A stretch of 21,235 nucleotides of DNA, taken from the NCBI GenBank assembly GCA_028290925.1, contig JAQGIX010000390.1, forward strand, positions 1 through 21,235. Reading direction: 5' to 3'. The notes beneath the pieces were generated by a model that had not been told where the DNA came from, made no database searches, and saw nothing but the letters and a program-made list of their open reading frames with translations. This DNA is from Phenylobacterium sp. (lineage in GTDB: Bacteria; Pseudomonadota; Alphaproteobacteria; Caulobacterales; Caulobacteraceae). The position numbers and the translations under genes are program-made. Within the stretch, counting starts at the first letter, position 1; every line of letters begins with the position of its first letter. Shown here one piece after another: positions 7,639 through 14,627 of the stretch.

Positions 7639-9059
7639 CAGCCCGCCGCCTCAAGACGCTCCGCGCGGGCCTGGCGCTCCGTGAGACGGCGCGTAATGAT
7701 CGCCTGGCGGCGCCGGTCGAGCGGAAAGCGCCACACCAGCACGGCCGCCACCAGGTGTAGGGCCGCGGGAATGATGACCAACGGGGTCAGCAGAGCCACG
7801 GCGTTGGCCGGCCCGTGAGCTTTGGGCGCGTAACCCAGGATGTCGCTCAAGAACAGCGCCGCCGAGGTCCCGACTGCAGCGGTGATCTTGGAGATCAGCA
7901 CCAGGAAGGAGAAGTAGTTGCCCATCACGCTGGTGTTCTGTTTCCAGGATTCGTAGTCGGCGATATCGGCGAGCACGGCGGCCGGCAGCGGAATAATGAC
8001 ACCCTGCGTCACGCCGCTCATCACCATGACGATCAATAGCGGAATCAGGCTCTGCGGTCCGGGCTGCAGGATCATGAGCGGCAGCGAGACGACCCCGCCC
8101 AGCGCTAGGCCCACCGCCCAGGCGCGATGCTTGGAGAAGCGCCGACTGGCCCACAGCCAAAGCGGCGTGGAGCCGATCATCGCCACCGAGCCGACTACCG
8201 CGACGAGGAAGAAGGACGGACCCAGCTTCAGGTAGTCCTGCACGAAGAGGAACTGCAACGCCGTGCCCATGCCCGCCGCAACTCCGCCCAGAATCGTGAT
8301 GACCACGAAGGACAGGAACGGCTTGTTGGCCGCGATCGAACGCAGGATCGAGACGAACGAGGCCCTGGCGAGCACGGATTGCCGCGGCGAGCCGCCGTGT
8401 CCCGGCGACCTCAGCGCGGCCCACAGAAGCGACAGCGGCGTCAGGACCCACAGGGCGATGACCAGCGCCCACATGGTCGAGGGCGCGATTTCCGTGGTGC
8501 CTGTGAACGGCGCCAAAAGGGGTGGCAGCAGGAAGAAGCCGAAGCCGCCGATCTGGGCGAGCACGTTCTTGACGCCGAAGACCCGGGAACGCTCATCGTA
8601 GTTGTCGCTGAGCTCGGCCGCCCAGGCGCCGTGCGGGATGGTCAGCAAAGTCCAGGCGAACATGGCCGCCGTCGACCAGATCAGGAAATAGGTCGCCGTG
8701 GCGTCCGGCGGCGGCAGGAACAGGAAATAGACCGCGGGCGCGGCCAGCACGGCCCCGGCGATCATCCACGGAAGGCGGGGCCCCAGCCGCGTGCGCGTCC
8801 GGTCCGAAAGGATGCCGACCGCGGGATCGATCAGCGCATCGGCGATGCGCGCGACCAGGAAGGCGCCGCCGATCTGCAGCAGCGTCACGCCGGTATGCAG
8901 CGCGTAGTAGCTGGGCAGGATGCCGAATACCGGCGCGATGAGCAGCGTGGCGGCCAGGCCCGGACTGGCGAAGGCGATCAACGACCAGGTCGATAGCCGG
9001 GGGCCAGCAGGGAGAGATTGCGACAAGACCAAGCAGCGCCTTCCGAGTGTTGATCTCAC
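7638..9059 (-). CDS. MFS carrier of the glycoside-pentoside-hexuronide (MelB-like) type
   Basis: This is an inner-membrane protein of up to 473 aa with about 12 hydrophobic helices. The stretch ARIADALIDPAVGILSDRT near residues 70-88 matches the MelB-type cation site, with Asp74 and Asp78 at the positions of MelB Asp55/Asp59. RTRLGPRLPWM, the conserved first cytoplasmic loop, follows it. GPH members are usually Na+/H+ symporters for sugars or glycosides, but alphaproteobacterial members occur in many catabolic clusters. Here it presumably imports what the TonB receptor brings to the periplasm, or its fragments. GTG at 9059 has only a weak upstream GAAGGG. TTG at 9032 has GGAAGG 6 nt before it and would give 464 aa, so the exact start is uncertain. 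Its stop overlaps the hydrolase start as TGATG. Confidence 0.85.
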   Translation of the reverse strand: MRSTLGRRCLVLSQSLPAGPRLSTWSLIAFASPGLAATLLIAPVFGILPSYYALHTGVTLLQIGGAFLVARIADALIDPAVGILSDRTRTRLGPRLPWMIAGAVLAAPAVYFLFLPPPDATATYFLIWSTAAMFAWTLLTIPHGAWAAELSDNYDERSRVFGVKNVLAQIGGFGFFLLPPLLAPFTGTTEIAPSTMWALVIALWVLTPLSLLWAALRSPGHGGSPRQSVLARASFVSILRSIAANKPFLSFVVITILGGVAAGMGTALQFLFVQDYLKLGPSFFLVAVVGSVAMIGSTPLWLWASRRFSKHRAWAVGLALGGVVSLPLMILQPGPQSLIPLLIVMVMSGVTQGVIIPLPAAVLADIADYESWKQNTSVMGNYFSFLVLISKITAAVGTSAALFLSDILGYAPKAHGPANAVALLTPLVIIPAALHLVAAVLVWRFPLDRRRQAIITRRLTERQARAERLEAAG

Positions 9060-9061
9060 CA

Positions 9062-9087
9062 GGGGAGAGCCCTTCAGGGCTCCCCCC
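9062..9087. other. Stem-loop between the receptor and carrier genes
   Basis: The 57-bp gap between the TonB receptor stop and the MFS start contains a strong dyad. The inner arm AGCCCT pairs with AGGGCT around a 2-4 nt loop and is extended by GGGGAG against CCCCCC with one A-C mismatch, about 12 bp in all. No T-run follows on either strand, so it is not a classical intrinsic terminator. Such hairpins between a receptor gene and downstream genes often stabilise the upstream mRNA or lower read-through. That role here is inference. Confidence 0.6.
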
Positions 9088-9116
9088 TTCCGCCCGCAGC
9101 GAAGATCCGTTGTGCC

Positions 9117-11306
9117 TTAGAAGCGCGCCGAGACCTCAACACCGATTGTGCGCGGCTGCAGGTAGTAGAGCGGCTGCCCCAGGGTCGGCAGGAAGTTGTC
9201 GTTGCCGATTGGCGTATGATCATTCCAGAGGTTGTTGACGTAGAGCGCCGCCCCCCAGTTGTCGCGCTTGAGTTCCGCGCGCAGCCGGCCGTTCGAGGAG
9301 GCCGGGATTTGGCTGCCGATCACATATACGCCGCCGAACAAGCCGTCGGTGTAGGTGCCTTTTTCCTCAAGCTTGCTGTTTTGCTTGCCGATGAAACTCA
9401 CAGCCGCGGTCAGGCTCAGGTCGTAGTTGCCGAACACCTGGGTGTCGTAACCGACGATGGCGCTGAGCTTGTAGTGAGGGACCATCGGCAGGTCGCGGCC
9501 CTTCGGAATGATACCGGTGAAGTTGCCATACACATTCGAGTCGAGGTGGGCGCTGGTGAGGTTGCCGCTCAGCTGCGTCCATAACCCGCCATCGAACTTG
9601 TAGTTGAGCTCCGCCTCCAGGCCTCGGCTCGAAGCCTTGTTGGCGTTGCCGACAAAGGTGAAGAAGCCCCCGCTGCTGAGCTGGATGAACTGCATGTTGC
9701 TCCAGTCGATGAAGTAGGCCGCCCCGGACACGCTCAACCGCCCATCGGGCGAGGTGACTTTGGCGCCGATCTCGTAGTTCTTCGTGGTGTCGGGCTCATA
9801 CTGCGGCGGCCCGGCATTGAAGTTGAACCCGCCCGCCCGGAAGCCTTCCGAGTAGGTGGCGTAGATCATCGCGTCCTTGTTGAATCGGTAACGCAAGGTG
9901 GCCTTGGGCGTGGTCCCGTCCGACTTGCGTTTCCGCGTTCCCGACTGCTGTTCGTCCTCGAACCACCGCGCCCCGGCGATGAGCGTCAGGGCGTCGGTCA
10001 GATCGTACTCGACCTCCCCAAAGAGCGCGCGGGATTTGAACTCGGTTTTGTCCGTGTAGGTGTAGAACACGACGCTGGAATTCGACGCCGGGATGAAGGC
10101 GTTATAGGTCCCGCCGCTCCCCTCCGTTCCGTCACGGTAGTAGGCGCCGACCGTCCAGCGCAGGCGGTTGCCAGCCTGCGAAACGGCGCGGACCTCCTGG
10201 GTGAAGACCTCAGTGTTCAGGAAGGTGCTGAAATCGAGCGTGCTGGCCGTCTTCGAGCCGAAAACGATGGGCTCGTACGGATCGAACCGGAAGGTGTCGC
10301 GGGTCGTATAGGAACTGGCCGACGTCAGGGTGAAGCCCTTGAAGGCGTAGGCGGCGGTGAGGTTCCACAGCTCGGCGTTGGCCGTGCTTGGCCGCAGGGC
10401 GAAGTCGCGATGCTGCGTGGCGCTGACCGTGGCTATGCTGGCGGAGTGGACGTCCAGATTGGTGTTCACATAGGTCAGGTCGGCAGTGAAGGCCTCGGTC
10501 GGCGTAAAGCGCAGGGCGGCGCGCACCGAGGTGTCGGTCGAAGAATTGACGTCCTTTTCGGTCCGGCCGGCGACATAGCGCCCCGGGAAGCCCGCGCTGG
10601 GTACGGGAATCGACAGGAAGGTCTGGTCAATCCAGCCGGCGTCCTTGCGGGTTTCGACGACCACTCTCCCGGCGAGGATGTCGTGGATCAGCGGCACGTT
10701 GATCATGCCGTCGGCCACATACCCCGGGGAGCCGTCCTGGATGCCGTAGCCGTCAAGCTTGATCGAGCCCTTGAATCCGGTGACGTCGGGCTTCTTGGTG
10801 ATGATGCGGATGGTGCCGCCCATCGCGCCCTCGCCATAGAGGGTGCCCTGCGGACCGCGTAGCACCTCGACCTGATCGATGTCGTACAGCCGCATGGTGG
10901 GTTGGCTGCGCTGATCGGAGGCGGTGAGCGGAATTTCGTCCAGGTAGTAGCTGATCGTGGTGACGCCGGTCTGCTCGTCCGGAGAGACCCCGCGGATGGT
11001 GATGCGGGTTCGACCTGGCGAGAAGGTCTGCATCTCCAGGCCCGGCACATAGCCGGCGAACCCCTCCAGGCTGTCAGCGTTGAGGTCCGCCAGGCGCGCC
11101 TGGCCGAGCACGGTGATCGCCTGCGGCACGTCCTTGAGCTGTTCGCTGCGCTTCGTGGCGGTGACAATGACCGCCTCGACGCTGGTGGCGCCGGCAGACG
11201 CCTCTTGCGCCAAGGCGCCCACGGGCGTCAGGAGCCACGTTGCGGTTGAGGCCAGAGCCAAATGCCGTAGCCGCCGCCCGCGAGCATGCTTCCGAAAATC
11301 AGTCAT
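9117..11306 (-). CDS. TonB-dependent outer-membrane receptor
   Basis: This 729-aa protein has a signal peptide (basic RGRRLRHLALAS, hydrophobic core, ALA-Q cleavage after about residue 33). A TonB-box-like VEAVIVTATK follows near 43-52, then a plug domain with LKDVPQAITVLG, RITIRGVSPDEQTG and VEVLRGPQGTLYGEG (about 146-160). A beta-barrel runs to a terminal Phe (VEVSARF), as expected for BAM-dependent assembly. It imports a ligand into the periplasm with energy from TonB-ExbBD. The plug sequence is of the kind common in Caulobacter and sphingomonads for non-siderophore substrates. ATG at 11306 is preferred over an in-frame start at 11345 because the signal peptide begins directly behind it; AAGGGG lies about 10 nt upstream. 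It is the first gene of the leftward operon and faces the divergent promoter region. Confidence 0.93.
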   Translation of the reverse strand: MTDFRKHARGRRLRHLALASTATWLLTPVGALAQEASAGATSVEAVIVTATKRSEQLKDVPQAITVLGQARLADLNADSLEGFAGYVPGLEMQTFSPGRTRITIRGVSPDEQTGVTTISYYLDEIPLTASDQRSQPTMRLYDIDQVEVLRGPQGTLYGEGAMGGTIRIITKKPDVTGFKGSIKLDGYGIQDGSPGYVADGMINVPLIHDILAGRVVVETRKDAGWIDQTFLSIPVPSAGFPGRYVAGRTEKDVNSSTDTSVRAALRFTPTEAFTADLTYVNTNLDVHSASIATVSATQHRDFALRPSTANAELWNLTAAYAFKGFTLTSASSYTTRDTFRFDPYEPIVFGSKTASTLDFSTFLNTEVFTQEVRAVSQAGNRLRWTVGAYYRDGTEGSGGTYNAFIPASNSSVVFYTYTDKTEFKSRALFGEVEYDLTDALTLIAGARWFEDEQQSGTRKRKSDGTTPKATLRYRFNKDAMIYATYSEGFRAGGFNFNAGPPQYEPDTTKNYEIGAKVTSPDGRLSVSGAAYFIDWSNMQFIQLSSGGFFTFVGNANKASSRGLEAELNYKFDGGLWTQLSGNLTSAHLDSNVYGNFTGIIPKGRDLPMVPHYKLSAIVGYDTQVFGNYDLSLTAAVSFIGKQNSKLEEKGTYTDGLFGGVYVIGSQIPASSNGRLRAELKRDNWGAALYVNNLWNDHTPIGNDNFLPTLGQPLYYLQPRTIGVEVSARF

Positions 11307-11412
11307 ATCCCCATCCCCTTTACCGCCGGCCCCCCCGACATCCATCGTGCGGCCACCCGAGCCCGCCTTGGAACCTTCACAGTCCGCTCACCTCGCCGCA
11401 CTGGCAAGCATA

Positions 11413-11446
11413 TTTTCTATTGTGGAGAATTTGCCGATATGGATAC
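11413..11446. promoter_or_regulatory. Tandem pair of candidate operators upstream of the TonB receptor gene
   Basis: Two 17-bp imperfect dyads abut exactly: TTTTCT-ATTGT-GGAGAA (11413-11429) and TTTGCC-GATAT-GGATAC (11430-11446). Both fit a pattern TTnTCC-N5-GGAnAA, with one mismatch in site 1 and two in site 2. They lie 107-140 bp upstream of the receptor ATG. Abutting dyads of equal length suggest cooperative binding of a dimeric regulator. The pattern was found by eye and no regulator is proven. Confidence 0.45.
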
Positions 11447-11469
11447 GGTGACTCACTGATCCGGGGGAA

Positions 11470-11509
11470 AAGTCGGCAGGTTCCGACGGTCGCTCCGACT
11501 TCAGAGTCG
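11470..11509. other. Two overlapping, mutually exclusive hairpins in the divergent region
   Basis: AAGTCGG (11470-11476) can pair with CCGACTT (11495-11501). Alternatively CGACT (11496-11500) can pair with AGTCG (11505-11509) around a TCAG loop. Both use the same central segment, so only one can form. They would matter only if transcribed in a long 5' leader of the rightward operon, and I see no T-run to make an attenuator. Confidence 0.3.
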
Positions 11510-11642
11510 AACCTTGATTGGGGCGGAAACGGTGACCAAAGCCAAGGCTATATGGGCTTACCGCCACCACAACCCAGCCTCGCGCCCTTGCGGACCGACT
11601 CGATCCGATGCATCGGGCGGAGTGAGAGGCCGATCAGCGAAT

Positions 11643-11659
11643 TTTTCCATATCGGATAA
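11643..11659. promoter_or_regulatory. Candidate operator upstream of the aminotransferase operon
   Basis: The dyad TTTTCC-ATATC-GGATAA has arms that continue outward (AATTTTTCC against GGATAAATT, 8 of 9 pairs). It shares the 10-mer TCCATATCGG with the element at 11434-11443, where it reads on the opposite strand. It ends 33 bp before the aminotransferase ATG and overlaps the likely promoter, so a repressor position is plausible. Confidence 0.5.
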
Positions 11660-11692
11660 ATTGGCCCGATTTCTAAGCGCCGGCGCGTGACA

Positions 11693-13036
11693 ATGGGGCA
11701 GCAGCACCCCGCGGACGAGGCCCTGGCCGCCAGGGCGCTGGCTGTCATGCCTGGCGGCGCCAGCCACGATGGGCGTCAACTGGTCCCGCATGGGCTGTTC
11801 GCACGTGGCGCCAGCGGTCCGCTCAAGATCGGGGCGAACGGTCAGTCGCTGATCGACCTGCAGTGCGGGAACGGGGCGTTGCTGCTTGGCCACGGCCACC
11901 CGTCCGTACGCGACGCCGCGCGCAACGCCGTTGAAGCCGGGTTGAACTTCAGCGCCGGCAGCGAGGTGGAGATCCAGTGGGCGGAAGCGGTTTGCCGGCT
12001 GATGCCCGCCGCTGAACAGGTCCGCTTCACGGGCTCTGGAAACGAGGCCTGCGCCCTGGCCATGGCCGTCGCGCGCGCCGTCACGGGCCGCGGACCCGTG
12101 CTCGTCCTGCGCGACCACTACTTCGGTTGGGTGGCGCCGGCCCTGCTGATGAAATCGTCTGCGCAGCAGATGTTGGACAACCCGCCTGGGACCGACGCGC
12201 GCATCACCCTGGTCGAAGCCGAGACGGTGCAGGAGGCCCTCGAGGTTCTCGAGACCGGGCGGGTCTGCGGCGTCATCTTCGAGCCCACGGGAGGCTCATT
12301 CGGCAAGCTCCCCTTGACGCCGGAAGACGCGCGCGCCCTCACGGCGGCGGCGAAGCGCAACGGCAGCCTATGCATCATAGATGAGACCATCACGGGCTTC
12401 CGCGTGGCGCCTGGCGGCGCTCAGCAGCTCTACGGATTGACGCCCGACCTGATCATCCTCGGCAAGGTGCTCGCGGGCGGATTGCCGGGCGGCGCCCTGG
12501 CCGGGCGGCGCGAGCCCATGAGCGCGCTCGACAACCGCCCCGGCGAGGGCGGCGGCGCGCGCAAGGTCGCGCACATGGGCACCGGCAACGGCAACCCCGT
12601 GGTCGCGGCGGTCGGGGTGGCGACGCTGGCCGCCGTGGAGGATGGAACGGCGATCGCACGCGCCAACGACGCGGCGGCCCGCCTGCGCACCGGACTGAAC
12701 GCTGTCTTCCACGAGCGGGGTGTCGGCTGGGCCACCTATGGCGAGCACTCCGGCCTGCACATCTTCCTGAACCCCCAGGGTCGGCCGATCGATGCACAGG
12801 CCTTCGATCCAGGCGATTGCTCGCCCGCCGAACTGCGCGCGCGCTCCGCGCCGCTGGTCAACGACCTTCGCGTCCGGCTGCTCTGGCACGGCCTGGACAT
12901 CAACGCCTGGCCCGGCGGCCTGCTGAGCGCCGCGCATGATGGAGACACCATGGACCGCGCGACCGTCGCGTTCGCCGCGGCGCTGCATGACCTGGAAAGA
13001 TCGGGGCGGCCGTTGACCGGCTGGGCGCGCGCATGA
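11693..13036 (+). CDS. Class III aminotransferase, glutamate-1-semialdehyde aminomutase-like
   Basis: This 447-aa PLP enzyme of fold type I belongs to the group that includes glutamate-1-semialdehyde aminomutase and beta-amino-acid transaminases. It shows an N-terminal MPGGASHDGR, FTGSGNEA (phosphate-binding turn, about 112-119), IIDETITGFR with Asp230 for the pyridine nitrogen, ILGKVLAGGLPGG with Schiff-base Lys258, and HMGTGNGNP with Thr297 near the phosphate. Being in an operon with a CoA ligase and a thiolase argues against haem biosynthesis and for transamination of a catabolic substrate. A beta-amino acid or its CoA ester is my preferred guess. ATG at 11693 is chosen, but GTG at 11687 is in frame and neither has a clear Shine-Dalgarno. 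Its stop overlaps the next start as ATGA. Confidence 0.88.
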   Translation: MGQQHPADEALAARALAVMPGGASHDGRQLVPHGLFARGASGPLKIGANGQSLIDLQCGNGALLLGHGHPSVRDAARNAVEAGLNFSAGSEVEIQWAEAVCRLMPAAEQVRFTGSGNEACALAMAVARAVTGRGPVLVLRDHYFGWVAPALLMKSSAQQMLDNPPGTDARITLVEAETVQEALEVLETGRVCGVIFEPTGGSFGKLPLTPEDARALTAAAKRNGSLCIIDETITGFRVAPGGAQQLYGLTPDLIILGKVLAGGLPGGALAGRREPMSALDNRPGEGGGARKVAHMGTGNGNPVVAAVGVATLAAVEDGTAIARANDAAARLRTGLNAVFHERGVGWATYGEHSGLHIFLNPQGRPIDAQAFDPGDCSPAELRARSAPLVNDLRVRLLWHGLDINAWPGGLLSAAHDGDTMDRATVAFAAALHDLERSGRPLTGWARA

Positions 13037-13455
13037 GCTACCTGCCCGCTGAAACGCCGTTTCCAGAACCGGCGCCCTGGGAGCAGGCGTTCTGGGACTT
13101 CTGCGGCCAGCGTTCGCTCCGCTTCCAGGGCTGCGCCCGCTGCGGCGTTGTCCGCCATCCGCCGATGCCCGTGTGCGCATCCTGTCAGGCCTTCGAAATC
13201 GAATGGCTCGAGGCGGAGGGGGACGTCGAGCTCTTCACCTACACCATCATCCATCACCCCACTCATCCCGACCTCGTGCAGGCGACGCCGTACAACGCCG
13301 CCCTGGTGATCTTTCCGCGGATGCAGGGGGTGCGGCTGGTCACAAACATCGTGGATTGTCGCAACGACGACCTGCGGATCGGCATGAAGCTTTCGCTGGT
13401 GTGGGAAGAGCCGACGCCTGGCCGCGTGCTGCCCCGCTTTCGGCCGCGGGTCTGA
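13033..13455 (+). CDS. DUF35-type Zn-ribbon/OB-fold protein, partner of thiolase-like protein
   Basis: This 140-aa protein has an N-terminal helical segment, then a four-cysteine zinc ribbon, CARC (Cys34, Cys37) and CASC (Cys48, Cys51). An OB-fold region follows with the family-typical LFTYTIIHHP and YNAALVIF segments. DUF35 proteins form complexes with thiolase-superfamily enzymes. Known cases are the Ltp2 aldolase of steroid side-chain breakdown and archaeal acetoacetyl-CoA thiolase/HMG-CoA synthase, where the DUF35 protein shapes the CoA site or channels the intermediate. The gene directly before a thiolase-like protein, with 2 bp between, fits such a complex. Start and upstream stop overlap as ATGA, which supports ATG at 13033. 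Confidence 0.92.
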   Translation: MSYLPAETPFPEPAPWEQAFWDFCGQRSLRFQGCARCGVVRHPPMPVCASCQAFEIEWLEAEGDVELFTYTIIHHPTHPDLVQATPYNAALVIFPRMQGVRLVTNIVDCRNDDLRIGMKLSLVWEEPTPGRVLPRFRPRV

Positions 13456-13457
13456 CC

Positions 13458-14627
13458 ATGAAACCCAACACGCCCTGCATCGTCGGCATCGGCCAGACAG
13501 CCTACACCCGGTGGAACCAGCCCGTGGAGGGGAGCGACCTGCAGCTTGCCTGTCAGGCCGTCCTTTCGGCGGCGAGGGATGCGGGGCTGCCCGCGCGCGA
13601 CATCGACGGCCTTACCTCGTTCGGCGGCGACGTGAGCGACCCGCCCATGATCCAGGCGTCGATCGGCATCGACGAACTTCGCATGAGCGCCATGGTATGG
13701 CCCGGCGGCGGCGGCGGGTCCTGCGGCTCGGTCGACCTTGCGGCGATGGCGGTGTCGTCCGGCCAGGCGTCTTATGTCGTGGCGATGCGCGGCCTGGCTC
13801 AAGGTCAGATCGGCCGCTTCGGCCGCTACAGCCCGAATTGGCGCCACGGCAGTTTCACCCATCCCTTCGGGCTGTTTGCGCCGCCGCAGCTGCTGGCCAT
13901 GGTGGTCCGCCGCCACATGCACGAATACGGCACGACGCAGGAGCAGCTGGGCGCCTTCGCCCTGGCCTGCCGCGAGCATGCGCAGCGCAACCCCGCGGCG
14001 GTGATGCGCGGCCGGACGCTGGACATGGAGACCTACCTCTCGGCGCGGATCATCGCCGATCCCTTGCGGCTCTACGACTGCTGCCTCGAGACCAACGGCG
14101 CCTGCGCGGTGTTGGTGACCACATGGGAGCGCGCGCGCGATCTTGCGGCCACGCCCGTCCCCATCCTGGCGTCCGTCCACGGCAGCAGCGGCGGATGGGC
14201 CGCGGGGCCGCTGGGCTCTTACAACATGTCGCTGGAGCGCTTCACGACCGTGGGCGCCGCCCATCTCGCCCGCGACCTCTATGGCAAGGCGGGCGTATCG
14301 CCGAGCGACATCGATGTCGCCCAGATCTATGACAACTTCACCGGCGTCGCGATGATCGCCATGGAGGACTTCGGACTCTGCCCGCGCGGCGAGAGCGGTC
14401 CTTTCGTCGCCAGCGGCGCGATCCGCTGGCCGCACGGCGCCCTTCCGGTCAACACCCACGGCGGCAACCTCTCTGAAGCCTACATCCACGGCCTGAATCA
14501 CGTGGTGGAAGGGGTCCGCCAGATGCGCGGCCAGTCCACATGCCAGGTCGACAATGCGCGCCTCTGCCTGGTCACGGGTGGCCCGGGCCCTGCCCCCACC
14601 AGCGGCCTGATCCTGGGGAGGGCCTGA
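13458..14627 (+). CDS. Thiolase-superfamily protein (SCP-x/Ltp-like)
   Basis: This 389-aa protein starts CIVGIGQTAYTRW, as thiolase and lipid-transfer-type proteins do. Cys89 in GGSCGSVDLA sits where the thiolase nucleophile is expected, and Cys370 in LCLVTGGPG matches the second catalytic cysteine region. The usual GHP histidine block is replaced by THGGNLSEAYIHGLNHV, with His333 and His344 as candidates. QIYDNFTGVAMIAMEDFG near 289-306 resembles the tyrosine-containing segment of Ltp aldolases. The chemistry is therefore either thiolytic cleavage of a beta-ketoacyl-CoA or a retro-aldol on a beta-hydroxyacyl-CoA, probably in a complex with the preceding DUF35 protein. ATG at 13458 follows the upstream stop by 2 bp, and a much longer in-frame start inside the upstream gene is not used. 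Its stop overlaps the ligase start as TGATG. Confidence 0.9.
   Translation: MKPNTPCIVGIGQTAYTRWNQPVEGSDLQLACQAVLSAARDAGLPARDIDGLTSFGGDVSDPPMIQASIGIDELRMSAMVWPGGGGGSCGSVDLAAMAVSSGQASYVVAMRGLAQGQIGRFGRYSPNWRHGSFTHPFGLFAPPQLLAMVVRRHMHEYGTTQEQLGAFALACREHAQRNPAAVMRGRTLDMETYLSARIIADPLRLYDCCLETNGACAVLVTTWERARDLAATPVPILASVHGSSGGWAAGPLGSYNMSLERFTTVGAAHLARDLYGKAGVSPSDIDVAQIYDNFTGVAMIAMEDFGLCPRGESGPFVASGAIRWPHGALPVNTHGGNLSEAYIHGLNHVVEGVRQMRGQSTCQVDNARLCLVTGGPGPAPTSGLILGRA

Larger units (their letters stand above)
11307..11692. promoter_or_regulatory. Divergent promoter region between the two operons
   Basis: This 386-bp non-coding stretch separates the leftward receptor operon from the rightward aminotransferase operon. 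Two AT-richer islands, near 11405-11450 and 11640-11675, stand out from the GC-rich background, and each contains the dyad elements listed separately. Between them are a perfect 12-bp palindrome CCGATGCATCGG (11605-11616) and two mutually exclusive hairpins (11470-11509). I cannot assign sigma70 hexamers with confidence; GATAAA at 11655-11660 is a possible -10 for the rightward operon. No credible ORF is seen here. Confidence 0.7.

Noticed and set aside
603..9059. Long plus-strand open frames opposite the leftward genes (for example 843-1817, 2557-3600, 3666-4943, 5066-6352, 6163-7818, 8127-8996)
   Set aside because: They are Arg/His/Gly-rich low-information translations typical of antisense frames in high-GC DNA, and each lies over a gene with complete family motifs.
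11693..13036. Haem-biosynthetic glutamate-1-semialdehyde aminomutase (HemL)
   Set aside because: Sequence is HemL-like in fold, but alphaproteobacteria mostly make aminolaevulinate with ALA synthase, and the operon partners are catabolic.
13173..13457. Extended N-terminus for the thiolase-like protein beginning inside the DUF35 gene
   Set aside because: The extra residues are Arg/His-rich shadow of the DUF35 frame, and ATG at 13458 starts exactly at the family N-terminus.
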